39,832 nucleotides of DNA from Lachnospiraceae bacterium (GTDB lineage Bacteria > Bacillota > Clostridia > Lachnospirales > Lachnospiraceae): contig JAFLTB010000020.1 in assembly GCA_022510605.1 (NCBI GenBank), forward strand, positions 1 through 39,832, given 5' to 3'. Positions 22,925 to 31,320 of this stretch are shown here, piece after piece. Below the pieces are notes generated by a model. It searched no databases. It was not told the origin of the DNA and saw nothing but the letters and a program-made list of their open reading frames with translations. The position numbers and the translations under genes are program-made. Positions within the stretch are counted from its first letter, which is position 1. Each line of letters opens with the position of its first letter.

Positions 22925-25021
22925 ATGCGAATTACCGATTTGCTGGATGTGAAAAGCATTCAACTGAAGGGTCAGGCCTCAGGCAAAAAAGAGGCTCTGG
23001 ACAAAATGGTAGACCTGATGGAAGCAGGAGGAAAATTGACGGATGTGGAGCGCTACCGTCAGGGCGTTTATGCCAGAGAGGAGGAAAGTACCACAGGAAT
23101 TGGTGACGGTATTGCCATTCCCCACTGCAAATCCGACGCAGTGAGCCAGCCCGGGCTGGCAGCCATGGTGGTGCCGGAGGGCGTTGAGTTTGATTCTCTG
23201 GACGGACAGCCGGTTCATCTGATTTTTCTGATTGCGGCTCCCAATACAGAGAATAATGTGCATCTGGATGTACTCAGCCGTCTTTCCATGCTTCTGATGG
23301 ATGAGGACTTTACCAAAGGCCTGAAAAATGCCGGAACGGCAGAGGAATTTCTGCAGGTTATCAATAAGGCGGAGAATGCCAGAATGGAGCAGGAAAAAGC
23401 GAAGGAAAGCGAAGATGTTGTAAAAGTTATAAAAACCGAAACACCCGGAAGTGCAGGAGCCCCAAAACGGATTTTGGCAGTGACAGGATGTCCTACCGGT
23501 ATTGCCCATACCTATATGGCGGCCGAGGCACTGGAGAAAAAGGCAAAAGAACTTGGCCACAGCATCAAGGTAGAGACCAGAGGCTCCGGCGGAACCAAGA
23601 ATCTTCTGACAGATGAGGAAATTGCAGAGGCAGACGGCATTATTGTGGCGGCGGATACCAAGGTGCCGATGGAGCGTTTTGTGGGACACCGGGTAGTGGT
23701 TACGAAGGTAGCCGACGGGATTAATAAGGCGGAAAAACTCATTGAGGAGGCTTTAAGCGGCAAGGCGGCTGTCTATGAGGGCGGCTCCGGGGAGACAGAG
23801 GAAAGTGACTCCGGGGAAAAGGAATCCATCGGCCATGCAGTGTATAAGCATTTGATGAGCGGAGTGTCCCATATGCTTCCCTTTGTCATTGGCGGCGGTA
23901 TCATGGTGGCGATTGCCTTTTTAATTGATACAATCTGCGGCTATGGCTCTACTGGTGGTGGAAACTTCGGTACCTGTACGCCATTGTCGGCGCTGTTTAA
24001 GTACATTGGTGATTTGTCCATGGGCATGATGGTGCCAGTGTTAGCCGGATACATCGCCTATTCCATTGCCGACCGTCCGGGACTGGCAGTGGGTTTTGCC
24101 GGCGGTCTTCTGGCGGCCAATGGAAATGCCGTTTTGGCAAACTATATTTTTGGTGGAAATGTAGAGGGAATGGGTGGTTTCTCCCGGTTTATCGCCAACT
24201 TTGCCTTTGTGGGTGAAAACAGCGGCAACACCGTGTCCGGGTTCCTGGGAGGTATTGTGGCTGGTTTCCTGGCTGGTTTTGTGGTGCTGGGACTGAAGAA
24301 ACTGTGCAGCAAGCTGCCGGATTCCCTGGACGGTATTAAGCCGACGCTGATTTATCCACTGGTAGGTATTTTCGTAGTAGGAATACTAATGTGCATGATC
24401 TTTAACCCGCTGATTGGTTTGATCAATACCGGATTAAGCGTTATGCTGACAGGAATTTCTGATGCGGGCATGATTACGGTACTGGGACTGATACTTGGCG
24501 CCATGATGGCCATTGACATGGGAGGCCCTATTAACAAGGCGGCCTATGTATTTGGCACCGGTATGCTGGCTACGGCCACGGATATGATGAATCAGGGTGC
24601 CCAGGCTTCAGACCCGGCAGTTCAGGCCTGCTATATTGCCATGGCGGCCATTATGGTAGGAGGTATGGTTCCACCAGTGGGAATTGCGGTGGCCTGCCGG
24701 ATTTTTGCAAAGAAATTTACCAAGGCCGAGAGAGGCTCTGCCGTATCCAATATCGTCATGGGCTGTTCCTTCATTACCGAGGGTGCCATTCCCTTTGCCG
24801 CCTCTGACCCGCTGCATGTCATTCCGTGTACCATGGTAGGAGCCGGTGTGGCAGGATTTTTATCCGCCCTGTTTGGCTGTACCCTGATGGCTCCTCACGG
24901 CGGCGTCTTCGTATTCGCTACAGTAGGCCAGCCGATTCTGTATATCGTGGCCTGGCTGGTGGGCTCAGCAGTAACGGCTGTGATGCTGGGATTCTTAAAG
25001 AAGGACGTGGCAGAGAGATAA
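22925..25021 (+). CDS. fruA: PTS fructose-type transporter IIABC
   Basis: A 698-residue three-domain permease that imports and phosphorylates sugar. The IIA domain (about 1-150) has the phosphorylated His in IAIPHCK; the IIB domain (about 178-275) has the phospho-Cys in AVTGCPTGIAHTYMAAEAL; the IIC domain (about 300-695) has some nine to ten membrane segments and the family motif GGPINKAAYVFG. The acidic linker between IIB and IIC is short and Glu/Gly-rich. Sequence and DeoR neighbour favour fructose, though mannose-type fructose-family substrates cannot be excluded. RBS AAAGGAG. Confidence 0.93.
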   Translation: MRITDLLDVKSIQLKGQASGKKEALDKMVDLMEAGGKLTDVERYRQGVYAREEESTTGIGDGIAIPHCKSDAVSQPGLAAMVVPEGVEFDSLDGQPVHLIFLIAAPNTENNVHLDVLSRLSMLLMDEDFTKGLKNAGTAEEFLQVINKAENARMEQEKAKESEDVVKVIKTETPGSAGAPKRILAVTGCPTGIAHTYMAAEALEKKAKELGHSIKVETRGSGGTKNLLTDEEIAEADGIIVAADTKVPMERFVGHRVVVTKVADGINKAEKLIEEALSGKAAVYEGGSGETEESDSGEKESIGHAVYKHLMSGVSHMLPFVIGGGIMVAIAFLIDTICGYGSTGGGNFGTCTPLSALFKYIGDLSMGMMVPVLAGYIAYSIADRPGLAVGFAGGLLAANGNAVLANYIFGGNVEGMGGFSRFIANFAFVGENSGNTVSGFLGGIVAGFLAGFVVLGLKKLCSKLPDSLDGIKPTLIYPLVGIFVVGILMCMIFNPLIGLINTGLSVMLTGISDAGMITVLGLILGAMMAIDMGGPINKAAYVFGTGMLATATDMMNQGAQASDPAVQACYIAMAAIMVGGMVPPVGIAVACRIFAKKFTKAERGSAVSNIVMGCSFITEGAIPFAASDPLHVIPCTMVGAGVAGFLSALFGCTLMAPHGGVFVFATVGQPILYIVAWLVGSAVTAVMLGFLKKDVAER

Positions 25022-25080
25022 TTGTAAAAGAAAAAATAAATATAAATTAAATCAACATTTAATAAAGGAGAGAGATAACC

Positions 25081-25338
25081 ATGAAAGAATTTCGTTATGT
25101 AATTACAGATGAGCAGGGAATCCATGCAAGACCGGCAGGACTGTTTGTAAAAGAAGCGGCAGCCTGTGAGTGCCAGGTTACCATCAGTAAGGATGGAAAG
25201 GAAGTGGACGCCAAAAGAATCCTGGGAGTTATGGGACTTGGCGTCAAGAAGGGTCAGGAAATTGTCCTGAAGACAGAAGGGGCGGATGAGGATGCCGCCA
25301 TAGAGAAATTAAGCGCCTTTTTACAGGAAAATCTGTAG
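25081..25338 (+). CDS. ptsH: Phosphocarrier protein HPr with Arg46
   Basis: An 85-residue PTS phosphocarrier passing phosphate from Enzyme I to sugar-specific IIA domains. The phosphorylated His15 is in GIHARPAG. At position 46, where Gram-positive HPr has the regulatory Ser phosphorylated by HPr kinase (usually in a KSIMGVMSLG context), this protein reads K45-R46-I-L-G-V-M-G-L-G: Ser46 is Arg and Ser52 is Gly. It should therefore be unable to take part in CcpA-type catabolite repression. It lies between the fructose permease and ptsI, preceded by AAAGGAGAGAG. Confidence 0.95.
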   Translation: MKEFRYVITDEQGIHARPAGLFVKEAAACECQVTISKDGKEVDAKRILGVMGLGVKKGQEIVLKTEGADEDAAIEKLSAFLQENL

Positions 25339-25353
25339 GAGGAGGTATGGTAA

Positions 25354-26979
25354 ATGACGGTATTGGAAGGAAAAAGTGTATATGGCGGTATCGCCATCGG
25401 GAAAATTGAAATACTGGTTAAGGAAGACCGAACCGTAAAGCGGAGCACTGTAGAGGATCCGGAGGCAGAAAAAGAGCGGTTTACCCTGGCGAAGGAAGCG
25501 GCCAAAAAGCAGCTCCAGGAATTGTACGATAAAGCCCTGAAGGAAGTGGGCGAAGCCAACGCCATGATTTTTGATGTGCATCAGATGATGTTAGATGATT
25601 TGGATTATATCGAATCCATCACCAATATGATAGAGAGTCAGAATGTCAATGCAGAATTTGCTGTGGCGACGACGGGAGATAATTTTTCCCAGATGTTTGC
25701 ATCCATGGAGGATGCCTATATGAAAGAACGGGCGGCGGATGTCAAAGATATTTCCAACCGGGTCATTGCCATACTCCAGGGCCGGGAAGATGATGCGCTC
25801 CACAGTCAGGAGCCGGTGATTTTAGTGGCAGAGGATTTAGCCCCAAGCGAGACCGTTCAATTAGATAAGAGCAGAGTGCTTTCCTTTGTCACAAGGCTTG
25901 GCTCCACCAACTCCCACACGGCAATTTTGGCCAGAACCATGAATATTCCGGCTTTGATTGGAATTGCCTTTACAGAAGAAATCAATGGAAAAATGGCAGT
26001 GGTGGACGGCTTTGCCGGCAAACTCATCATCGAGCCGGAGGAGGACGTCCTTAAGGAATATCAGGCCAGAAAGGAAGAGGAAGAGAAGAAAAAGAAGCTT
26101 CTCCTGGAATTGAAGGGCAAGGAAAATGTGACACTGGACGGAAAGCGGATTCAACTCTATGCCAACATTGGCGGAGTGTCGGATGTGGCGAATGTACTGA
26201 CTAATGATGCCGGAGGCATTGGTCTGTTCCGCAGCGAGTTTCTCTATCTGGAGTCGGATACATATCCGACAGAGGAGGAACAGTTTAAGGCCTATAAAAC
26301 CGTTGCCGAGACCATGGCAGGGAAAAAGGTTATCATCCGGACGCTGGATATTGGAGCGGATAAGCAGGCAGACTATTTTGAACTGGGTCAGGAGGAGAAT
26401 CCGGCCATGGGCTATCGTGCCATCCGTATCTGTCTGGAGCGGCCGGAGATATTCAAGACACAGCTGCGGGCCATTTACCGGGCCAGCCATTACGGAACCA
26501 TTGGCATTATGTTTCCCATGATTATCTCAGTCAGTGAGGTCAAAAGAATCAAGGAAATCGTTCAGGAGGTTAAGGAAAGTCTGGATGAGCAGGGAATCCC
26601 CTATGGCGAAGTGGAGCTGGGGGTGATGATTGAGACCCCGGCGGCCGTGATGATCAGTGATTTATTGGCCAGTGAAGTGGATTTTTTCAGCATTGGAACC
26701 AACGATTTGACACAGTATACGCTGGCCATTGACCGTCAGAATGCCAAACTGGAAGCCTTTTACGATTCTCACCATGAGGCTTTGATGCGAATGATAAAAA
26801 TGGTAGTGGACAACGGACACAGGGAAGGATGCTGGGTTGGTATCTGTGGGGAGCTGGGTGCTGATACAGAACTGACAGAGACGTTTTTGCGCATGGGAGT
26901 GGATGAACTGTCGGTGACGCCTTCCATGGTATTAAAGGTGCGGGATGCCATCCGCCGGGTGGATTTGTCCAAAGCATAA
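25354..26979 (+). CDS. ptsI: PTS Enzyme I (phosphoenolpyruvate-protein phosphotransferase)
   Basis: A 541-residue enzyme that transfers phosphate from PEP to HPr. The swivelling His is H188 in GSTNSHTAILAR; the C-terminal PEP-binding barrel shows GIGLFRSEFLYL, the metal ligands in the FSIGTNDLTQY region and the catalytic Cys in VGICGELGAD. It is slightly shorter than most Enzyme I proteins (about 570), with a short C-terminus. RBS AGGAGGTATGG precedes ATG 25354, 15 nt after ptsH. No terminator is visible before the convergent phosphatase gene; the 52-nt gap holds a copy of a 30-nt repeat. Confidence 0.95.
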   Translation: MTVLEGKSVYGGIAIGKIEILVKEDRTVKRSTVEDPEAEKERFTLAKEAAKKQLQELYDKALKEVGEANAMIFDVHQMMLDDLDYIESITNMIESQNVNAEFAVATTGDNFSQMFASMEDAYMKERAADVKDISNRVIAILQGREDDALHSQEPVILVAEDLAPSETVQLDKSRVLSFVTRLGSTNSHTAILARTMNIPALIGIAFTEEINGKMAVVDGFAGKLIIEPEEDVLKEYQARKEEEEKKKKLLLELKGKENVTLDGKRIQLYANIGGVSDVANVLTNDAGGIGLFRSEFLYLESDTYPTEEEQFKAYKTVAETMAGKKVIIRTLDIGADKQADYFELGQEENPAMGYRAIRICLERPEIFKTQLRAIYRASHYGTIGIMFPMIISVSEVKRIKEIVQEVKESLDEQGIPYGEVELGVMIETPAAVMISDLLASEVDFFSIGTNDLTQYTLAIDRQNAKLEAFYDSHHEALMRMIKMVVDNGHREGCWVGICGELGADTELTETFLRMGVDELSVTPSMVLKVRDAIRRVDLSKA

Positions 26980-27008
26980 GAATACGAAGTATGGTGTAAG
27001 TCTAAATG

Positions 27009-27038
27009 GGGTTCAAACGGGCGTCACCGTGCTATGAG
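27009..27038. repeat. 30-nt dispersed repeat, copy 1
   Basis: GGGTTCAAACGGGC (27009-27022) is identical to 36994-37007, and the next 16 bases match at 12 positions (26 of 30 overall). This copy spans the gap between the convergent ptsI and phosphatase genes and includes the phosphatase stop codon. Confidence 0.55.
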
Positions 27039-28819
27039 CGAGAGGTTCTCTTTAACCTTGAAAAAGCCTTCTTTAACGCTTTGTCTGCGGCCCTTAACCT
27101 GTCAGCAGAAATTTTAGTACGGCGGATGCGGGTCTTATCCAACAAAGTGGAAAACCCCTTAGGCAGGGCAGAGGAGGTTCCTGCGGCATAGCCGTAGTAA
27201 CTCAAGGGGTCATTTTTCTTCCGGAACCTTTTGGATGCTTTGACTGCTCCTTTATCAGGGGCAGTGGGGTGAAACAGGGAGCGGAAGGATTTCAAAGCCC
27301 TGGAAAGTCTCCGATAGCTGGCTTTGGTATAAACATTTTTTTTCAAAGACTGAAGTTTTTTTGCAGTGGCGGCCGGATTGATTCTGGCCGCTGTTTTTTG
27401 TATGCAAAAATCACCGGCATATTTGTTTCCCTCGTAATCATAGGTTTTCACAGTCAGGATATCTTCCGATACCGTAAGTGTGGAAAAAGTCGGCGCCGGC
27501 TCATTGGAGCGCTCTGCCACATAGAACTGTTTCGGTGAGGCCAGGTCGTACATCTTACTGCCCGAGGAGGTGCCAAGAGAAATATAGGTAGTGCCTGCCG
27601 GATTGGTTACAAGGGTGCCCCTCCCCTCCATGCCGCCGGATTCTTTCCGGGCATCCTCTTCTGTACTGTCCGTAATGGCGGTGCCATCCAGTATGGAATA
27701 GGAGCGGGCATAGGAATGGTCGTGGCCGGAAAAGACAATATCAATGGAAAATTCATCCATCAGAGGTGCCAGCAGCATCCGCATATTGGCAGAGGTGCGG
27801 TTGGAGTGCATGGCGCCGGAGCCGTAGATGTCGTGATGGAACATAACAATGCGCCATTTGGCATCCGATGCCCAGCTTGTGGCTTTTTTCATCAGTTTGC
27901 GGTGGGCAGAGACCTTCCGGCTGTTACTGTTCAGAACGATAAACAGGGCATCACCGTAGCGAAAATAGTAATCGCAGCCAGAAGGGGTGGCTCCATAATT
28001 TCCGGCGGTGTTGGGATTATAGAAATGATACTGGTAGTCCTTTCCTTTCGTTTCGTGGTTGCCAATGGCAGCTGCCACCGGCAGGCTCCGAAGCAGGTCA
28101 GAATAGAGAAACCCCGCATACTGGCGTTCCCGCAGGCCATTGTCCCCACTGTTTTTCTTGTAGTCAATCTGGTCTCCTGTGGAGAGAAGGAAGGCGGCGT
28201 CCGGTGATGTTTTTTTCGCCTGCTTCAGTGTGCGGCAAAAGTTGTAGGTATCGGCGGCGATGTTGCCGGAGGCGCCAATCTGGGCGTCTCCAATCAGAAG
28301 GGCGCAAAAAGTGGAAGTCCCTCCTGTAGTATAGGTAAAGACATCAGACCAGGACACAGAACGGGCGGAATAATCGCTGGTATAGCGGTAGTAATAGGTA
28401 GTATTTTCCTGGAAAAAACCGGTGATGCTGACCTGGTTTGCCGCCTCGTAGGAAACCGTACCGTTACTGCGTTTTATACTTTTTGCCTGGCCCCAAAAGA
28501 CAGAGGACTGGCTCAAATCTGGATTTTTGCTTATGGCAACGGCGGGGGTGCCAGCCTTTTCTGAGTACCAGGAGAACTGTAAATCCGCCGGTGTACTTCC
28601 GGGGGTCATCAGGATGCGCCCGGAGTTATCAGCCCCTTCTGTATTCCACCGGGCCAGCCAGTTATTATAATCAATCCGTTTAAGAGCAGTGCCAGCCGTG
28701 GATAATTCAGTTCTGGGAGGTGCCTCTCCGTAGGTGTTGGCGGTGTGGCCGGCAGGCAGCAGAAATAGAGCCAGAATAAGAATCAGGGCCCCGGCCCGTA
28801 TGAGAGATTTTATTTTCAT
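27032..28819 (-). CDS. Secreted purple-acid-phosphatase-like metallophosphoesterase
   Basis: A 595-residue exported protein. A signal peptide (KIKSLIRAGALILILALFLLPAGHTA) is followed by an N-terminal fibronectin-III-like domain of purple acid phosphatases and a calcineurin-like core: GDAQIG, STGDQIDY, GNHE, FHHDIYG and SGHDHSYARS, all metal ligands present. It would hydrolyse phosphate esters outside the membrane. The C-terminal 140 residues are Lys/Arg-rich and contain helical segments with YTKASYRRLSRALKSF, resembling degenerate FIVAR repeats, which may bind the wall. I start at 28819 (AAAGGGG upstream); the longer frame adds a second hydrophobic stretch before the signal. It is the only minus-strand protein gene. 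Confidence 0.88.
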   Translation of the reverse strand: MKIKSLIRAGALILILALFLLPAGHTANTYGEAPPRTELSTAGTALKRIDYNNWLARWNTEGADNSGRILMTPGSTPADLQFSWYSEKAGTPAVAISKNPDLSQSSVFWGQAKSIKRSNGTVSYEAANQVSITGFFQENTTYYYRYTSDYSARSVSWSDVFTYTTGGTSTFCALLIGDAQIGASGNIAADTYNFCRTLKQAKKTSPDAAFLLSTGDQIDYKKNSGDNGLRERQYAGFLYSDLLRSLPVAAAIGNHETKGKDYQYHFYNPNTAGNYGATPSGCDYYFRYGDALFIVLNSNSRKVSAHRKLMKKATSWASDAKWRIVMFHHDIYGSGAMHSNRTSANMRMLLAPLMDEFSIDIVFSGHDHSYARSYSILDGTAITDSTEEDARKESGGMEGRGTLVTNPAGTTYISLGTSSGSKMYDLASPKQFYVAERSNEPAPTFSTLTVSEDILTVKTYDYEGNKYAGDFCIQKTAARINPAATAKKLQSLKKNVYTKASYRRLSRALKSFRSLFHPTAPDKGAVKASKRFRKKNDPLSYYGYAAGTSSALPKGFSTLLDKTRIRRTKISADRLRAADKALKKAFSRLKRTSRS

Positions 28820-28914
28820 GGAAATTCCCCTTTCCCCAATATCCACATGACTACTGCGATAGGTATACAGTATCACATTTTGGAAAGAAAGTAAATAAAT
28901 CAGTGAAAATATTA

Positions 28915-28943
28915 TTGAAAAGGGAAAAAAAATCATGTAAAAT
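28915..28943 (+). promoter_or_regulatory. Promoter of the chemoreceptor gene
   Basis: TTGAAA (28915-28920), 17 bp, TAAAAT (28938-28943), 40 nt before the start codon at 28983. Confidence 0.6.
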
Positions 28944-28982
28944 AAGGACATGCAAATAAATTACATAAGGATGGAGATTGCT

Positions 28983-30452
28983 ATGGAAATGGAAAAAATA
29001 ATTGAGGAGAGAAAAAATTTTACGGCGTTGCTGAGCTGGGGCGTAATTATGGTTGTCCTGTCACTGGCCTATGTAATCGAGGTGGTGAAAGGACTTCGTA
29101 CCATTCCTTATATTGTGGGTGTGCTGGCCATTAGTAACATTCCTCTCGTAGTAGCTATCGTTTTGTATCGGCGGGAAGCGGACAGTAAAGCCATACGGTG
29201 GCTTATGGTGATATCCTATGAAGTATTTTATCTGATAAATCTTTTTGGAAGTCCCTATGCGGTGACGGTGATTTATATTATCCCGATATTAGCCGCTGTG
29301 GCAGGGTATGGGAAAACGGCATTCTGCGGAGCGGTGTCCGGAGTTTCTCTGCTGGCAGTGGTCTCCCGGATTGTATATTATATCCTTCAGGGAAAAACGG
29401 AGGCTGCGAACATTACCGAGTATGAAGTGCAATTTTTTGGGATTTTATTGAGCGGCCTTTTTCTCACCCTTGCTGTGCGTCAGATTCAGAGGGCCAATAC
29501 GATGCGTCAGGAACTTCTGGCCCAGAGAAATGCAGAGTCTGAGCAGGTGACAAAAAACATTCTCACGGCTGGAGAAAATGTGGGAATCCAGGTAAATGAA
29601 ATTGAGCAGACCGTGGTGGAGCAGGTAGAAAGTGCAACACAGATGTCCGAGGCTATGAGTGAAATGACGGAGGCGGTGAACCAGGTGGCTGTCCGGCTGG
29701 AAAATCAAAGTGCTGTCAGTAAGCAAATTCAGGATTCAGTGGAGACAATTGCCCAGGCGGCCGGACATATGGCAGAGACTTCGGGCCGTACCCAGGAACT
29801 GGTGAAGGAGAGCAGTGAAAAGCTGACCGTCTCCAAGGAAAGTTCCGATGTTATGCAGAAGACCTCCGGGGAAATAGTGGAAAAACTGGCCAGGATGAAT
29901 AAAGAAGCGGAAGACATGAAGGAAATTGTTACCGTCATCCAGTCCATAACAGCCAATACCAACCTGCTTTCTCTGAATGCCTCCATCGAGGCCGCCAGAG
30001 CGGGAGAAGCGGGCAGAGGTTTTGCCGTAGTGGCAGATGAAATCCGTGAATTGGCAGAGGACACACGGACTTCGGCAGTGGAAATCACCGAACTCTTACA
30101 GAATTTTCATGTAATTTCCGATGAAGTACAGAACAGCGTTACAGGAATGATTGAGGGATTAAAGGAGCAAAATGCCTCCATCGAAGAGACCTATCATGGA
30201 TTTGCTGTGATGCAGCAGGGGCTGTCAGAGCTGGATGCCGAGGCAATAAATATCCGGGATGAGATGAACCAGTTAAAGAAATCAAACCAGGTGATTGTGG
30301 ACGCTGTATCAGAGATGTCGGCGGTATCTGAAGAAATGGCCGCCAGCAGCAAAAACGTAGAAGAAATCAGTGTTGTCAACCGGGAAGCAGGAGAGCGCAC
30401 CGGCCAGCAGATTGGCAGAATTTCAGAGGAAATTGAAAGACTGGTGAAATAA
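28983..30452 (+). CDS. Methyl-accepting chemotaxis protein, membrane-sensor type
   Basis: A 489-residue chemoreceptor. The N-terminal third has about six hydrophobic segments (to residue 165) with very short loops, so there is no sizeable extracellular ligand domain and no recognisable HAMP domain. From about residue 200 a long coiled coil leads to the conserved signalling tip TNLLSLNASIEAARAGEAGRGFAVVADEIRELAE, which contacts CheA and CheW. It may sense membrane state, or a ligand within the membrane region. Three ATG codons lie close together; I choose 28983 behind GGATGGAG. No chemotaxis or flagellar genes are near. Confidence 0.88.
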   Translation: MEMEKIIEERKNFTALLSWGVIMVVLSLAYVIEVVKGLRTIPYIVGVLAISNIPLVVAIVLYRREADSKAIRWLMVISYEVFYLINLFGSPYAVTVIYIIPILAAVAGYGKTAFCGAVSGVSLLAVVSRIVYYILQGKTEAANITEYEVQFFGILLSGLFLTLAVRQIQRANTMRQELLAQRNAESEQVTKNILTAGENVGIQVNEIEQTVVEQVESATQMSEAMSEMTEAVNQVAVRLENQSAVSKQIQDSVETIAQAAGHMAETSGRTQELVKESSEKLTVSKESSDVMQKTSGEIVEKLARMNKEAEDMKEIVTVIQSITANTNLLSLNASIEAARAGEAGRGFAVVADEIRELAEDTRTSAVEITELLQNFHVISDEVQNSVTGMIEGLKEQNASIEETYHGFAVMQQGLSELDAEAINIRDEMNQLKKSNQVIVDAVSEMSAVSEEMAASSKNVEEISVVNREAGERTGQQIGRISEEIERLVK

Positions 30453-30483
30453 AGTGTTTTGAATAATTGAATGTCCTTCTGCT

Positions 30484-30508
30484 CATACTAATGGAAAATA
30501 TTAGTATG
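30484..30508 (+). promoter_or_regulatory. Palindrome upstream of rubrerythrin
   Basis: CATACTAAT (30484-30492) and ATTAGTATG (30500-30508) form a perfect 9-bp inverted repeat just before the ribosome binding site. A TTGAAT (30459-30464) lies upstream, with CATACT at a non-ideal 19-bp spacing as possible -10. It could be an operator of an oxidative-stress regulator or an mRNA 5' hairpin. Confidence 0.45.
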
Positions 30509-30521
30509 GAGGTGCTGGACA

Positions 30522-31121
30522 ATGGCAGTAGCATTTGATCAGAGTGAAACAAAGAAAAATTTAATGAAAGCCTTCGCCGGGGAGAGCCAGGCGAGAAACC
30601 GCTATACCTTTGCGGCGGGGCAGGCAAAACAGACGGGGATGTATGTCATCGAAGTGCTGTTTCGCTATACCGCAGACCAGGAAAAGGAACATGCCGAGGT
30701 CTTTTATAACCATCTGAAGGAGGCGGCAGGCGAGAATATATTGATTGAGGGAAGTTATCCGGTGGATATTGCCGAGGATCTGGTATCACTGCTGCGCAGT
30801 GCCCAGCACAATGAGTACGAAGAGCATGACCCGGTATATAAGACCTTTGGTGATGTGGCGATGAAGGAAGGATTTCCGCAGATTGCTTCCTCCTTCCACC
30901 AGATTGCACAGATTGAAAAAGTACACGGAGACCGCTTCGGGAAATTTGCGGATTTTCTGGAAAATGGAGCACTCTTTGTATCCGATGTAGAGACCCGGTG
31001 GATTTGCCTGAATTGTGGCGCCATGGTTGAGGCTAAGGAGGCGCCGGCCGTGTGTCCTGTCTGCCACCATGACAGGGGCTATTTTATCCGGTTCGAGTTG
31101 TCGCCTTTTGAAAAAGGTTGA
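30522..31121 (+). CDS. rbr: Rubrerythrin
   Basis: A 199-residue oxygen-defence protein that reduces hydrogen peroxide in anaerobes. The N-terminal ferritin-like four-helix domain carries diiron ligands in AGESQARNRY, DQEKEHAEVF and FHQIAQIEKVHGDRF; the C-terminal rubredoxin-like knuckles are WICLNCGAMV and CPVCHHDRGYF. The length fits rubrerythrin proper. Start follows GGAGG. It is transcribed after the chemoreceptor gene and preceded by its own palindrome at 30484. Confidence 0.94.
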   Translation: MAVAFDQSETKKNLMKAFAGESQARNRYTFAAGQAKQTGMYVIEVLFRYTADQEKEHAEVFYNHLKEAAGENILIEGSYPVDIAEDLVSLLRSAQHNEYEEHDPVYKTFGDVAMKEGFPQIASSFHQIAQIEKVHGDRFGKFADFLENGALFVSDVETRWICLNCGAMVEAKEAPAVCPVCHHDRGYFIRFELSPFEKG

Positions 31122-31155
31122 AATTTTATTACAAATGAGGTATGCTTATACTGTA

Positions 31156-31250
31156 TTCCATATGACTGGCGGATATGTGGGCCTATACCCACAGTGGGAA
31201 AACCCACAGGGAGTATGGAAAATAAGGAAAAGCCGACCGCCTGGGCAGCC
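31156..31250 (+). ncRNA. ZTP riboswitch (pfl motif)
   Basis: Conserved parts of the pfl motif are visible: TGACTGGCGGATATGTGGG, CCCACAGGGAG and the second domain CCGACCGCCTGGGCAGCC. P1 is TTCCATA (31156-31162) with TATGGAA (31214-31220). The motif is known to bind ZTP/ZMP, which build up when 10-formyl-tetrahydrofolate is short, and to activate purine and folate genes. The genes downstream here encode exactly the AICAR formylation and IMP cyclisation steps. Its 3' part overlaps the terminator, giving a direct switch. Confidence 0.93.
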
Positions 31251-31298
31251 ATGTACCCTGATGGTACATTGATTTAGGCTGTTCAGGCGGTCTTTTTT
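31235..31298 (+). terminator. ZTP riboswitch terminator
   Basis: GACCGCCTG (31235-31243) pairs with CAGGCGGTC (31284-31292), then CAGCC/GGCTG and an inner ATGTACC/GGTACAT hairpin, followed by six T (31293-31298). The left arm is part of the ZTP-binding domain, so ligand binding and termination exclude each other. Confidence 0.9.
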
Positions 31299-31320
31299 AC
31301 TTAATTTAGGAAACTTTTCA

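Noticed and set aside
27716-28207. 163-codon + strand frame inside the phosphatase gene
   Set aside because: Shadow of the metallophosphoesterase core whose metal motifs are all intact on the minus strand.
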